Made by a program: the position numbers and the translations under genes. This document shows positions 1 through 13,900 of a stretch of DNA of 64,000 nt, one piece after another. This DNA is from Apostichopus parvimensis. Lineage: Eukaryota; Echinodermata; Holothuroidea; Aspidochirotida; Stichopodidae. A model generated the notes under the pieces. That model saw only the letters and a list, made by a program, of their open reading frames with translations, had not been told where the DNA came from and did no database searches. Position 1 is the first letter of the stretch. The number at the start of each line of letters is the position of its first letter. The DNA is taken from NCBI GenBank assembly GCA_000934455.1, contig KN888914.1:1-64000 (forward strand), read 5' to 3'.

Positions 1-1900
1 GTTCGGTATGATTTTCATATATATATCTAACATTTATAAGCCCCATTTTACTGCTTATAATCAGCAAATATGATTTGCTCTCAAAAGCCTGTACATAATT
101 GGTGTGTGTTGGAATTCAGGACAGTAACCAGTAGATTTTTGAAGCACTGGTATTTGGTAGCATGGTATTAAAAAGTGTAAAATTCTGTTACCAGCATTTC
201 AGTTTCATTTAATGCCTGCTGTGAGTTGTTGGACAATACCTGCGTGGTCACACAGTTTGGTCAGTTTGAAAGTGTACTTACGTACACTAAAGACAGCGTA
301 AAACCTTCGTCTCATCCATAACAGGTATTCAGAGGTATATAAAATCAATGTATTGATTTTATGAGAAGGGGAAACTCTGTCAGTGGACTAGCTGGCTGGT
401 TGAATGACTAGCTTTGGTGAGCAAATTGATGCAGTCATAGTCTAACAGAATAAAGAGCAGTCAATTACTTTTAGAGATCAATGATAGGCTGACCTTCAAA
501 CATACAGGTTATTGCACTGCAATAAACATTAGTACTCACCTAGCTGTCTTAATTAATGTTTGTCACTACAGATTAGATTGTCCCTCAAATGTAAAACTTC
601 ATTTATTTTACAATTCGGTAAACAGTTCATTTGATTGCTTAGGTCTGAAATGAAATTGCCAAGGCACAGATGTTCCCAGCAGGATTTTGAAGTGACTATT
701 ATAACAGGAAGCAAAAAAAGAACGCATGCATAGCTTGCTGTTGAAATTCATTATTATTGACAGACTGCATTGCTGACTACTTGTGTGACTGCTGACGAAC
801 ACTGTATAGAAAAACATGGTAAATTCTCTCAAAACTATGCAAATATCATGAAAATAATTCCTCCAAAACAGCCAATCTGATGAGCTGGTGAAATGCTCAA
901 AATCAGTTGTAATTTCTAAGATCTATTGTTATTTCATCATATCTGGTCGATATGAAGTCCACTTCATATATGAATGATATTGGCCATGTATATGTATAAT
1001 TGTATTGTGGCCACTCTAGAGTCACATTAATTATTGAGCTTCTCTATGATACAGTGTTCATATACAGTTATCTACTCTACTGTATATAAACATAATTGTC
1101 GGATCAGAAATTCAACTCGAGCATGTACAAATCAGTGCATGACAACGGTAAATTTTGGGAAACAATGGTCATTCAGAGTATAATAGCCCCCAAATTTGGC
1201 ATAATATGCTAAAGATTGGAATAGCATTCTTTTACTATATATAGTTTCTGTTGTGACTTAAAGCTCCTCATTAGGCACAGACTTAGAGGAATTTTTAATC
1301 AGACAAGACAACACCTTGGTGAGGAAGATTTGTAAAGTTGATGGAAGGAATATGATAAGAAGAGATGAGTGACCACTATTAGACTTTCTAGCATATTTTT
1401 TCTAGCATTTTTGAGGCAATACTAATAGCTTTCAACACTTTGCCAGAAAAGAAATTTGTGCCGAAATTACATTGGTTGTAAGAATGATATATGTTTTATG
1501 GCAGCCATAAATTTATATCATTCTTTACATTATCATTCTTTATGGCGGCCATAAATTTATATCATTCTTACATTTTATATAATTCTTACGTGATATAAGT
1601 TTACCATATGGCGGCTATATGGTAAATTTATAACATTCTTACAACGAATATCATTTTGTGGAAGCTTACAAGTAGACAAGACAAAAATGACCTTTAGAAC
1701 TTTATATCAAAGCACACATGATATTTCTCAATAACTTTAAACACATGTACATGTATACTTGTATCATACATGCATTTTCCCTTGACCATGTTGTTGTTTA
1801 TGGATCTCTGTGCAGTATAAGGCTGTACTGCAGTTCTCTGTGGAGTTACTTTGCTTTGTTTACTACAGTGGATGATTCCTTCACATATTTTTTATTTCAG
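1..1900. other. Upstream flank of the SLC38A11-like gene
   Basis: No coding exon could be supported here. The ORFs present are short and lack splice-site or family support. Any 5' untranslated exon of the transporter gene could lie in this stretch or before the window, because the first coding exon begins just after a splice acceptor (positions 1899-1900) only four bases before its ATG. The one structured element is the short inverted-repeat element listed separately near 1.5 kb. Confidence 0.5.
1475..1645. mobile_element. Short MITE-like element with terminal inverted repeats
   Basis: A 171-bp element begins GTTGTAAGAATG and ends CATTCTTACAAC, a perfect 12-bp inverted repeat. Inside, blocks containing ATAAATTTATATCATTCTT and GGC(A/G)GCCATAAA recur, partly as inverted copies, so the whole element could fold on itself. 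No clear target-site duplication is visible, so the superfamily is unassigned. It has no coding capacity. Confidence 0.6.
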
Positions 1901-1904
1901 TAGA

Positions 1905-4900
1905 ATGGAGTCCCATGAACCGAATGAACGAAGTAGAATTGCAGACGATCCACCTTACCATGGGACTGTTACCAATGGGGGTGAGAAAGTAAGTAAATTA
2001 CAACTTATAGAGTGACAGCAAAGAAGAAAAGAGAACAGAATTTATGCTTTTCATTTTATCTTATATTTTTGTACTCTTCCTTGTCTTCACTCTACCTCGA
2101 TAACATTTTTACATCAACTAGGCTATACACCAACAAAATTGGTGGCATATTCTAGCAATCAACTTCATTAATTCTGGCCAGTCTAGATGAGTATGCAACT
2201 GAATTCATCAGCCTAAATGTCAACATTTTGTTAGGAAAAAAAAAAAAGATAGAAAAAAAACCCAGTTTGTTTTACTTATGTACTCAAGTGTCTGTGTTTA
2301 GTCATTGAGTACTACTGTCATGCACTCAAATTTGAGATGTACTAGAAGTTTTCTTTTAGTTTTGTGTTAGTGATGTTTAGACCCAAGGGCTTGAAATTAG
2401 AGTTTGCCTGAAACTAGTAATTTTGCTAATGACAATTATCATTCTATGATTTTCATGAAGTTTATTTTGGTTTTCTCTATTCTAAAGACAACTGAATACA
2501 TGTGACAATAGCTGTTTCTAGCTTCATGCTCGTCATGAATATAATTAGCAGAAGTGGACTCGCAACCAATTAGCTTAATTTGGGTGACATAATTGCACAG
2601 TTAAAGAAGGACAAGAGATGTATTTTTTTTCATTTCGTAACAGTTCCAATGACAACAGTTATATAAGATAATATTAGGGGAGTAATGAAGCAAAATGGAA
2701 AATTTTTTCTTTCATTTTTAGATCCATTAGTTAGCTGGATGTGAAACTATCCTCAAAATCCAATGTTTTGTCATTATTATTAGTTTCATTGATTTGAAAG
2801 GGCCATGCTCGTGTTTCTGTGTAAATGAAATTTATGTTAAAGTAGAGTGTTGTTCTATCTCTAATATGGAAAATGAAAGGTAAATGTTTATAATGTACTG
2901 GGTGGTAAAATGATTAGAAATTGTCTTAACTAGAACAATGGAAGGTCATTCCATGGAACTGATACACCCTTAAAGGGTGTGAAGACTCGCGCAAAAAGAA
3001 ACGTCTAATGGTCGCACATGGTTTGGGGCGAGTCTCCAATGCCCTTAACCGATGTGACCATGTAATCATGATAACATTATTCATCTGATCCAGTATCATG
3101 GATATATATATTAAAGACCAGCTTTCTGCAAAGATCTTAAAGTTAGTCCTACAGCTGCTTACCAAACAAGTGAAAAGGAGCCAATGGGGGAGACAGTTAC
3201 AGTCGTACAAGTTTTATACTTTAAACAATGTAATATAATACTGTATACTAGGAGTCAAGGAGTTATCATATTACTTTTAGCTTACATGCAATGAACAATC
3301 TTCCAGTAAAACTATAATTTGCCATCATTAATTTTGTCCCAAAATATTGTGGTTGCATATGGCTTTTCTTGTACATAACACTGCTAATTGTGTCCATAGG
3401 AAATGTTCATAATATTATAGGCAATGGGCTATTAATGGGTACTGTTAGCTAGCCCCTTCCATCCCCTCCCCCTCCTATCAAAGCAGTATGATTGACTCTG
3501 CTAGTTACTTAAACCTCTGCAGAAAAATATAAAGGTTTATTTAATAAAAAATAACCTTTGGTACTGCAGAAAATTACATTAGGATGGTTGACTTCATGAT
3601 TTGAAAACAAGTTTATTGCATGATTGATTAGTCTGCTGTATAAATGGACAATAAACTAGCTTCAGTACAAAGTTTATGTGTGATATCGAGCTAATGCCAT
3701 GGTAGTATATTCCTTGATAGGTGTAATAATGTAGGTTCCATATATTATACCCTGTGCTGTCTAGACAAGTGTAGAAAATAATTGCTCTCAATTGTAGAAC
3801 TGCCATACAGTAGGCTATAGTACCTGATGGTCTGTGTCGTGTAATTGTGTCTATGAGTTTTGTGAGGGGTTAGCTATAAGTTTGGACCAATCAGGTTCAA
3901 GGGCAGAGCGTGTGACCTGTGCATAGCGTCGTAATTTGTTATTTTAGAATCGGGGGGTTTAAGTGTCTCCTAAAGACGTATCGGGGAGTTTAAGTTTATC
4001 TCCTGAAGCCTACAGAGGTATAACAGTGGGCTCCGTAGTTTTATTTATGATCAGCATTTATGCCTGTGCATTTTAATTATCCCAAGTTATAGTTATATTC
4101 AGAGTTAATAAAAAGGAACTTATTATCAAATATCCGCTTTTGGAGATTATTTATTAAGACTTTCCTGTTCACGCTCGGTTCATATTTATTAGTGTAAGGC
4201 CCAGCTTACTGTTACCTGGAACTATCAAAATAAGCCTTACATATGCACTGTATGCAGCCTACTCAGGTTGTCAGGATGCTAATGTGGGACGGGAGTGGGA
4301 GAAGGAGATGTTGATGTTTACATGTGTATGTGAGAAATTCACAAGTTTTTGCCGATTGTCAGTTATTTATAATACACTGTACATGCATGTACATTCATGT
4401 TCTCTGTGAAGTCACAGGATAGATATGTTAAAGCTATCAGAGTTAAATACCTTGGCAAGTTGGCATTCAAAATTACCATAAATGGTGAAGGGGAGGGGGA
4501 GGGTGAAGAGGAGGGAGAGGGGGACTTATTTCCTCCCTTTCCATTATTTTACTGAGTGGTAGTCCCATACATTAACTACTATATATATATTCTGTGCTGT
4601 AGGAATAGCACTCTTTAGATGGCTTCTTTCATTGAATCACTCAAAATTCTTTACAAATTGATTTCCCATAATTAATCTGGCTGCATTTGGCAAGTTGCGT
4701 TTATTCATCCGTCTCTCCCTGGCTCTCCTTGATGTTGTCGCTGCAGGCAGTTTATCTGCCAAGTTATTTTAATTTCCTCAATCTATGGGATGCAGGTGCT
4801 AGTCGGCTTTGCTCTATCAGTGATGTGTGATGAAAAGCTGTTTCTTTTCAACTCAAATGCTATTCGTGATGAGCATAGAATTTTACTCCGAGACCGCTTT

Positions 4901-7900
4901 TAGACACAATTTTTTTTCATTACATTTTGGTGATGTTTGAAATTTGTACAATATTGAAGATCCTCTGGTTTTAAGTACAAACACTTCTGTTGCATCATTC
5001 AAACTATTATCATTTGAAGACATTGTAATGAAGAGAATGGTGTAATAAATGAATGAAATGATTTAATGTAATACAGTACCCCAGCGATTTCTTCTCCTGC
5101 ACCGGCCCCTTCCCCTATCAAGTAGATCATCATCATCATGATTTAGCTTGATGTTTGAGATATGAGCTATTTCTCATCAAGGAGTATTATTTTAATATCC
5201 ACTAACTGTATTAGTCAGAAAAGATGTTCTCAAATGTTACCAAATTACTGCCCTGAGACATTATTGTAGGAATGCCAATGTGGAAATTCATTAACTCTCA
5301 AGATGTGGAAAGTTGTCATATACCTGTATATAGATATAAGAAATTTCATTGTCCCCATAGTTTAAAAAGAAACATGAGAGCCTAGCAGTTTAATAGATGC
5401 AAGTAATTTATCACACTGCACGTGGAACAGTGTTCAGCACCCTGAAATGAATAGACCACTAGTTGCTGGATTCCATTAATAATGTAATGAAATCAATACT
5501 TGTGGCATGTGTGATGTAAATCACACCTTGAGACAATGTCATGTGTGAAAACCAATTGTATTGATTAGGCAGTTTGGCCTAGTAACCAGTACTGGTAACT
5601 GATCAAGGAGTTGTAAATTTACGACAAAAAATTATGTTGGTAACTTGGTATTATATACTAATCTAGGATCATTTGTTGCGTAAAAAGGCTAAACATCATG
5701 AAGTACACTGCAAAATCTAATACAGTATTTTTCTTCTAATATTGTTAAATTTGTTTTATGTACAGTAATGTTAATTACTTTAAAAACAAGGAAAAGGTTC
5801 TTTTGCCTTCTTAACAATGTATCATACAAATGAGATCCCTCTCTGAAATTCACATACAAGAAAATACTTCATTAGTTTATTAACCAAAACTTTTTATTTT
5901 GTCTGTTCATTTACTTGGGATCTACACCTCTTACCGGCCATGAGCAACAAATATACCTTCCTTACCTATCCAATAAATAAGTAGATTCAGAGGATAAGTG
6001 ATATCATGCCAACATGTTGCTTACCAATTTGTTGAATTACTGTAGGTTGCAAGAATTATCATTGAAATGTAAAGTTTTTAAAATTTACCCTAACCAGTAA
6101 TATTTTGAGTTTAGACAAATCATATTGGTGTACAGGATATAGAGTTGTACTGTACATGTGCCAGAACACACATATAGGTGTACGTGTCAGGACCAAATCT
6201 TAATTTCAGAATCTTGCGCATTATAACCAAATAAGCCCAAACAAAGGGTTTTTAACTGGTATTCCCATCACATCTCCATCAAATCACATCACCAACAGTA
6301 CACATCTCTCCTTCAGTGTATTTATGAATCCTTGAACATATATAGTTTACATTTGCTACATTTTTCTTGGACATTCAAATTTGCTGTTCAGAAGAGCAAA
6401 CGGTAAGACCTGGTTATCCAAGGGACAACCAAGAAAATATCCATAAAAGGTAGTGCCCAGCATGTGCAACTATATGATGCTCACTACACTTATTTTTCTT
6501 TTCATCAATGTTAGGAGGATCTTGCTCCGGTGAACAATAGTGACGGCACCAAGCTGATTGAGGAGGAAGAGCCTACCCAACCTACTAGCGGACTCACTGG
6601 AGGAAGTGTCAATTTAGCCAACAGTATCCTTGGGTCGGGAATTATCGGTGAGAAAAGTGATTGTCAGGAAGAACCTGCATACCCGCACAAATAATTCATT
6701 AAAAGATGAGTTAACTTGCTAAAAAAAATTCCTTCAAAGATGAGTTAACTTGCTTAAAGGGTGAAGACTCGCGCACAAAGAAACGTCTCATGCCCGTAAT
6801 CTGACCTAGTTTCGAATGAGGTGTAACGGAAGTGTTAGACACCACCATCGATCCCAGAAAATACACACACAGCTTGCTACCGTTGGTAATTAGACATAGT
6901 GTACAGTCAATACATACAGCTACGGTCAATACTATGGAACGCGAAAAGGGAAATCTTATTTCGTTGTCTAAACTAAGTTTGTTGTTGTCTAAACTAAAGT
7001 TGTTGCTGCTGTTTTACCACGTTGTTGCTCAACCTCACGTTGATGTCTTAACTTCCGTTGTCTAAACACACGTCGTTGTCTTAAATTACGTTGTTGCTAT
7101 CGGTGCTGTTCAAAATTGCTCAACCGCGTAATGTAAACTAGAATGCAAAATGCATTGAGGTTTCGATGACTTCAGTACACTAGAAAGTTCTGCTTGTTAG
7201 TATAAGCAGAACTAGCTGTTCCTATAGAACCACCATTTTGATGCAATAATACTATGACATGATAATTAACACAGGTCTTTTGGCTAAGATCATGTGTAGT
7301 ATCTGTTCCCTTTCGAGGGGAATGGTGATACACACCTGACGATGATCACACAGTCACAGTCCTGATGCAAGGGGACTGGGATTGAGAGCGGATCAGTCGT
7401 TCGGTAGTTTGGTTTTCGTGCCCAGGTTCTTTCCTGGGCGACTTTTTCTTTAAAAGGATAAACGCAGGTCAGTCTACTGTACGTGGCTATACACACCACC
7501 AAAAACAATAGGGTCTTGGAGGTCCAAGTCCATTTGGAGTCACCAGACGCAAAATTGTGGAAACCTTGTTTTATAAGCAACCTTATCTCCCACCGCCAGC
7601 CTATCAGATAACATGTGCGTTACACCTCATACGAATTGGAGGCTGCACGGTAAACAACTTTTAAAATGTTATAGGCTATGCATATATGCTGTGAATGTCG
7701 GAAATCATGTAAAACTAGTGTCTAGACAAAGTACCAGCATAAAAATACTGCACTTTTAATCTGATTTCATTGAGCCCCTTCAACAATTTGTATTAGGCCT
7801 GTTCGAACTTCGGAGTTTCAACTGCACAAGCGCATATCCTGAAAATTTGTGGAGAAAAGATCTTATCACCGTACCTACAACATATAACCCTAGTCAAAAC

Positions 7901-10900
7901 TCGAGTGCATCTTGGATGATTCGTTTCTTGCATAACATGTTAGCGGTCTTTTTAGTCTAAACATTCTTAACAATGCCAATCGAGTTTTGTGTATATTCCA
8001 TTTACCCTACAATCCCTTTCGCAAATCGAAACTCCGAACTGGATTGGTGTTACGAATGAACTTGCTTGGCAGGTTTAGTAATCAAGTTCAGTGAGTGTAT
8101 TGGGGCCTACGTACTTCAATATTGTGCCCTTCTTGTTACTCACGAAGCGTAGACTACATCCAGCCATAGAGCAACTGATCCAACATTTACCCTGGATGCT
8201 TTGCAATATTTGGAAACGACCAACTCCACGAAAGTTATAGTATTTAAATTTCATTTTAACGCAATGTCAAATCTGGAGTATAGTGTGAATTACACATTAA
8301 ATGAGGTGCATTGTGACTTATGCTTCAGCTTTTATTCAATTTAGTGCATGTACGTAATACTGTGATGCTTTGTATATATGTATGGTTTTACATACTAGGT
8401 AGTTTGCAACCAGCAAACTTTATATGTGATATTAGAAAGTAACTGGTAGTACAGTTTAAGGATCACCGTAGCTATTGGCAGTGTGTTTTAAAGAGTGAAG
8501 TATGTGCTTAGATGGGGACAAACTAAAACGAATGACAGCGAATGACCGAATGACAGTTGACTTTGTACAGGGTTAATTATCATTCGCGAATGACAGCGAA
8601 TGACAGCGAATGACAACGAATGACAACGAATGACAGTGAATGACAATTGACTTTGTACAGGGTTAATTATCATTCGCGAATGACAGCGAATGACAGCGAA
8701 TGGCAGCAAATGACAGCGAATGACAACGAATGACAACGAATGACAGCGAATGACAGCGAATGACCGAATGACAATTGATTTTGTACAGGGTTAATTATCA
8801 TTCACGAATGACAGCGAATGACAGCGAATGACAACGAATGACAACGAATGACAACGATGGTGAGTGGAGATAGAACGATTAACGGAGTGGAGTCAATGCG
8901 GTTATTGGTTTTCTGCGCAAAAATGATTTGAGGAAAATCGCATGTTACATGGTGGCAGGGTTTTGGTGTAATTTATGGATAGAAACCACAGGGAAAGTTT
9001 TTGTGTGAGAATGCGCTTGAGTGCTGTGCCTTTGACATTTACCTCTGTAGATTTATATAGAAATATCCCCCCCCCCCCTTCCCTACGCCACTGTTACAGA
9101 GTAGCTCCATAACTGGCGCAAATTTTCTCCTTTTCTAGTCCCTTTTGCGACCCCCCCCCCTAGAAAAAATGCTTCTTTTTTTTTCTTCATAGAAATGTCC
9201 AATATAAGGACTCTTCCTGAAATTTTTATCCGTTTCAAGATAATAGTATCGTTAGTTTCTAACAATTAATATCGGAAAAATGATGTTAAATTTACGTTTA
9301 AAAATCAGACTTACAATTTCGCTTACTATAAGGTGCGTTTGCATCTTGTCCGTACTTTACTAGATCTGTAAGCCACGCACTTCGCGTCCACTCGGTTTGC
9401 GTGGCTTTAATATACCCACGAAGTCTGAACTGTGATATCCGGTTGAAGCAAATGTCTGTGCTGTCATTCACTGTCATTCGTTTTAGTCAACGCAATTTTT
9501 TAGTGTGTACAACATATTGTCATTTGTTATGTGTAACGCAATTGTCATTCGTTTTAGTAACACCCCTTAGATGGTATAATAACAGTTCTTACCCCTTCAA
9601 TGCACTGAGATTACGGAATGTTGTACATGAAACAGCCACAAGAAATCTATTTTCAACTGACATCCACACTTTTGGTTGTAACCAAAAAGAATGATTTTGT
9701 TATTACTTTTCTCTGTTTTTACTTTTATTTTTCTTGTCACTTTTAGCGCAATTTCCTTCGGCATATCTTGGTAAACATTATTTTTATGACTTTAATGTAA
9801 AGTTGCATGTCTGATCAGTGATCTAAACACCTGTCCTTTACAACCAATTCCTCTGGGCAACAGGCCAGCCAAATCTTCTCCTTTTATTTCTTATACCATT
9901 TTCTGTAATATGTAACATTCTCAAACCCAATCAGTAACACCGTTTTTATTAACACTTTGTCATACTGTTTTCGTTATATCCCACTGTTAGCCAGGGTTGC
10001 ATTCACTATTGTATCTGTCTCAAAATGTCCTGTTGGAGCATGGAGTGGTTACCTCCATTCGTTCTTTCTGTTACATTCATCCATGGATGTTAAATGGAAC
10101 ATTTGAAATTTAATGTCCAGTCAAACATGGAGATCTCGGAAAAAATGAGGAAAGATCTCGCAATTTCAATTTGTGAAGATTGGTTTTGCTGTTACTTTAG
10201 AGTGTCTCGCCACTCTAGCTCGTTCCACCTCTTTCCAAGAAAAATAAGTATTTCCTATCTGACAGATTGAGTCAAGTATTTCAAGACCTCTGCTAGAACA
10301 TAACATAACATAATTTAACCAATTATGACCGATGTTTGCTAGACCAATGCTAATTATGTTCAAAAATAAGCTCAAAAGTCATTCTCATATCAGTTCCTCA
10401 TTTGAAAATATAAAAAAATAATAATAATTAAAGGCAGGAGCTGTCACAAATTGATCTATGTTTTCATCCAAGGCCAAGAATAACTAAATGTGGTACTGCA
10501 TTTATAGAAAAATACTACTAAAAATGGATCAAATGTAAAGATTTCTAGTATTTTTCATTTTCAACGTTTTATGACAAAAGAAATTTATAATCCTCAAAAC
10601 TGCCATTTTATACTAAGGTGCAAAATGTGCATTAAATTATTATCCTCCAGTACTGAAAAAAGGACTAATAGTTATTGTAGGCTTTGCAAGTTCATGAATA
10701 CTCTATTTGAAGCTGCTGATATTTACAATGTGCACATGGAGTAATAAACAGAAACCTTTGACATGTTTCTATAAGTGGGGGAGGGTGGATGTGGTGGGGG
10801 GTGGATGGGGGGTGCATGGGATGGTAAGGTTGGCAGGAGAGTGTAATGGAGGCCTGAAAGAGGACAGGATTTAATTGTAATTGCTGTGTATTAGTTCCCC

Positions 10901-13900
10901 TTCCGTACAGCTGTTACCACATTAATGTACAGTAGAACTAGTCACCTTTGTTAACTTGTTTCACCCCTTTTGTGAACTCCCAATACATTTAATGTCCTTC
11001 CCCTCCTACCCATTCCATTGTGAATATATTTCTATACCTCTGTTTAAATGGTATTTTTACTGTTCTACCAGTTTTGTACTTTTCAGAAAACATCTAGCTA
11101 TTTCTCTTCCCTCAAAAGTGGCCATACTGTAAGTGTTTCGTCCAAGAATTGCCTTTACGCAGACTGAATTGAGTTTCATTTTATGTAAGATCTTTGACGT
11201 CTGCGAGCAACTTTTTTTGCAGAAAGAATGAAGATACATGTTTATCTGATCCTATTTATGTAAATGTAGGTGTCGTATTATATTCACAGTCTGATGGCCC
11301 CAAAACTTTAGGGGAAACGTGATGAAATAAATTGCTATTATAAATCATGGCCTTTAATAAAGAATCCTGGGAGTTTCACAGGACTGTATCACCTTCAGCG
11401 TCTTGGCTGTGAAGTATAACTTACGTAAGCCTCTTTTAAAAAAGCTGATAGAAATCTGTTTGAACACAGTTGGGGCATTGGTGCTCCCAAGACACAGATA
11501 ACATTTTGAAAACAAACTGAAATAATGAGATAAAAAAATGCTATTTTTGTGAGGCCGCAAGAATGTTACTTGAATTTCAACAAATATCATCATCATCTAC
11601 TGTTACTTTAATCTACAGAGAATTATTTGTGAGGTGGCAGTCTATTAAATGTACGACCTTTTATAGTAATAAATAGCAATATTTGTATACCCATCGTTCA
11701 CTTATGACACTCGTTTTATATCAAGATGATGGACTGTACACTGCTTGTGTTTGCAGCGAGCGTACTCCTCTCCCTGTAACCCAGAGCCAAACCAGTTTTA
11801 TGCATGTATGCGAGTACTACATATTGTTACACTCTTGTGTTTGCATGGTCACAATGTAATGATGTAAAAAATCTTTAATTTTGGGTTGCAAGTGTAGTAT
11901 GTCATGATATTTCTTGATAACAGCCCCAAATCTTCAGAGAGGTCTATTTGTATTCAATAAATTTAATCCACAGGAAAGTGTTTAGAACCCTAAACGTGCT
12001 TTTGTTGACAAAACACTGCATCAGGATAATGAAAAAAAAAGTGCAAAATATGTTTCAGGTAGACTAGGAGTTAATTAAGTAATTAATTAAGTAATGTAGG
12101 TAATATATTTGGGTTTAATTATACCTAGTTTAGTCTTGGTGTTGATATTTACCTTCTTAGCACTGAGGTGCAGACCGAGTTTAAACATCAATTTTGGAAG
12201 TCTGTGTTGATCGGAGTGCCTATTTCATTGGGAGATAGGTAAGTGCAACTACTTACAAAATCCACAGCAACAAATGTTGTGATGCCCCTCATGGACTCTT
12301 GTAAGATATGATTATAATGCCTTCCAACCAGATTTCCAAATTTTCAAGAGATATTGTTCTAATCAAACCATTAAAATCAGAATTGGTCAAGTTATTATTA
12401 ATACATATTGGACCCAAGGTGGTTTGGTGGACTCTAATTGTGTCTCATAATTTATACCCATGATGCTGCATACCACTGTACCATTAACCTGCAGTATGGA
12501 AGTTTTATCATAACATACGAAATGACAAATTTGTTGTAATATACAAAAACTTCACAGTATAGCCTCCTATGAACTTAAGCATTGTAGATGTAAAATTGTA
12601 CGTGATGAAAAATTCCCAGAATTCTCAAGGTTTTTTTGTTTCCTAATTTAAACTTTTAGATTTAAATAATGTAAGAAGTATATTAGCATGACCACCTTCC
12701 TACTGAGACCTTAATTCTTCTGATTCAAATTCACTCTACATTCAACCAGGGAGCCATAACAACTCCCTGATTCAACCATGCTATTCTGACTCTTGCATAT
12801 ATATACAGCAGTAGTAATCTACTATATAGAGCAGTCCTGCAAAGCGTTTCAAAATCCACGGGAGATATTAATTACTTCCCGACTGTGCTGGGTGTAATAC
12901 CTCCTCTACAGTGGATGTATACGGCCATTTCATGCAGCGCATAATAAGTCAATCGGATCAATTCTTGAATTCATTTGTCGTTTATTCACCACCTGGCTCT
13001 CGAGAGGAGGAGGAGGAGGAGGTTAAAGGACTGAAAAGCCTACTCTCTCTCTCTCCTCCAGAAACTGATTAAACCTGCAAGGCCAGTCCGCATAATGAAC
13101 TCTAAATAGGAACCGTTGGCTTCATCTCTCTACTACCAGGTTGAGGGTTATGTTAAGTAAATAGAAGAGGTGATAGGAGTAACGGTTGGCTAGGTCACTT
13201 TGGAGAGCTGGTAAATGATGGCTGTGAATTAGCTTTCAAAAGACACACATTGATTTTAGCTAAAATACATGCTAATATATACATGGAGTGGTTGCGATAT
13301 ACTGTATGTAATGTGTGGTGTAATAAATATCACAAAGATCGAGGTGTACAATAGGCAAATATGTCGGTAAGACAAAGGGGAGGGGGTGGTAAGGGGGAGG
13401 GTTGGAAAAGAGGACATTACCAAAATCTCATGGAGTCTCTGAAACAATAGGCTAATTAGAAACTGATTACATATAGTTGTATTTTAAAAATGACAGTTTT
13501 CCTCTTGTCGAAATGCAGTGTTCTATACAGCCTAGTTGNNNNNNNNNNNNNNNNNNNNNNNNNNNNNNNNNNNNNNNNNNNNNNNNNNCGTGCTTTTGTT
13601 GACAAAACACTGCATCAGGATAATGAAAAAAAAAGTGCAAAATATGTTTCAGGTAGACTAGGAGTTAATTAAGTAATTAATTAAGTAATGTAGGTAATAT
13701 ATTTGGGTTTAATTATACCTAGTTTAGTCTTGGTGTTGATATTTACCTTCTTAGCACTGAGGTGCAGACCGAGTTTAAACATCAATTTTGGAAGTCTGTG
13801 TTGATCGGAGTGCCTATTTCATTGGGAGATAGGTAAGTGCAACTACTTACAAAATCCACAGCAACAAATGTTGTGATGCCCCTCATGGACTCTTGTAAGA

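Noticed and set aside
3830-4240. A possible solo long terminal repeat, suggested by an AATAAAAAG run and a CTTACA end
   Set aside because: No clear start, target duplication or second copy was found, so the element call is not supported.
8488-8736. Minus-strand ORF with repeating VIRCHS-like units
   Set aside because: It is a direct translation of the 10-bp satellite, with no start context, splice support or family similarity.
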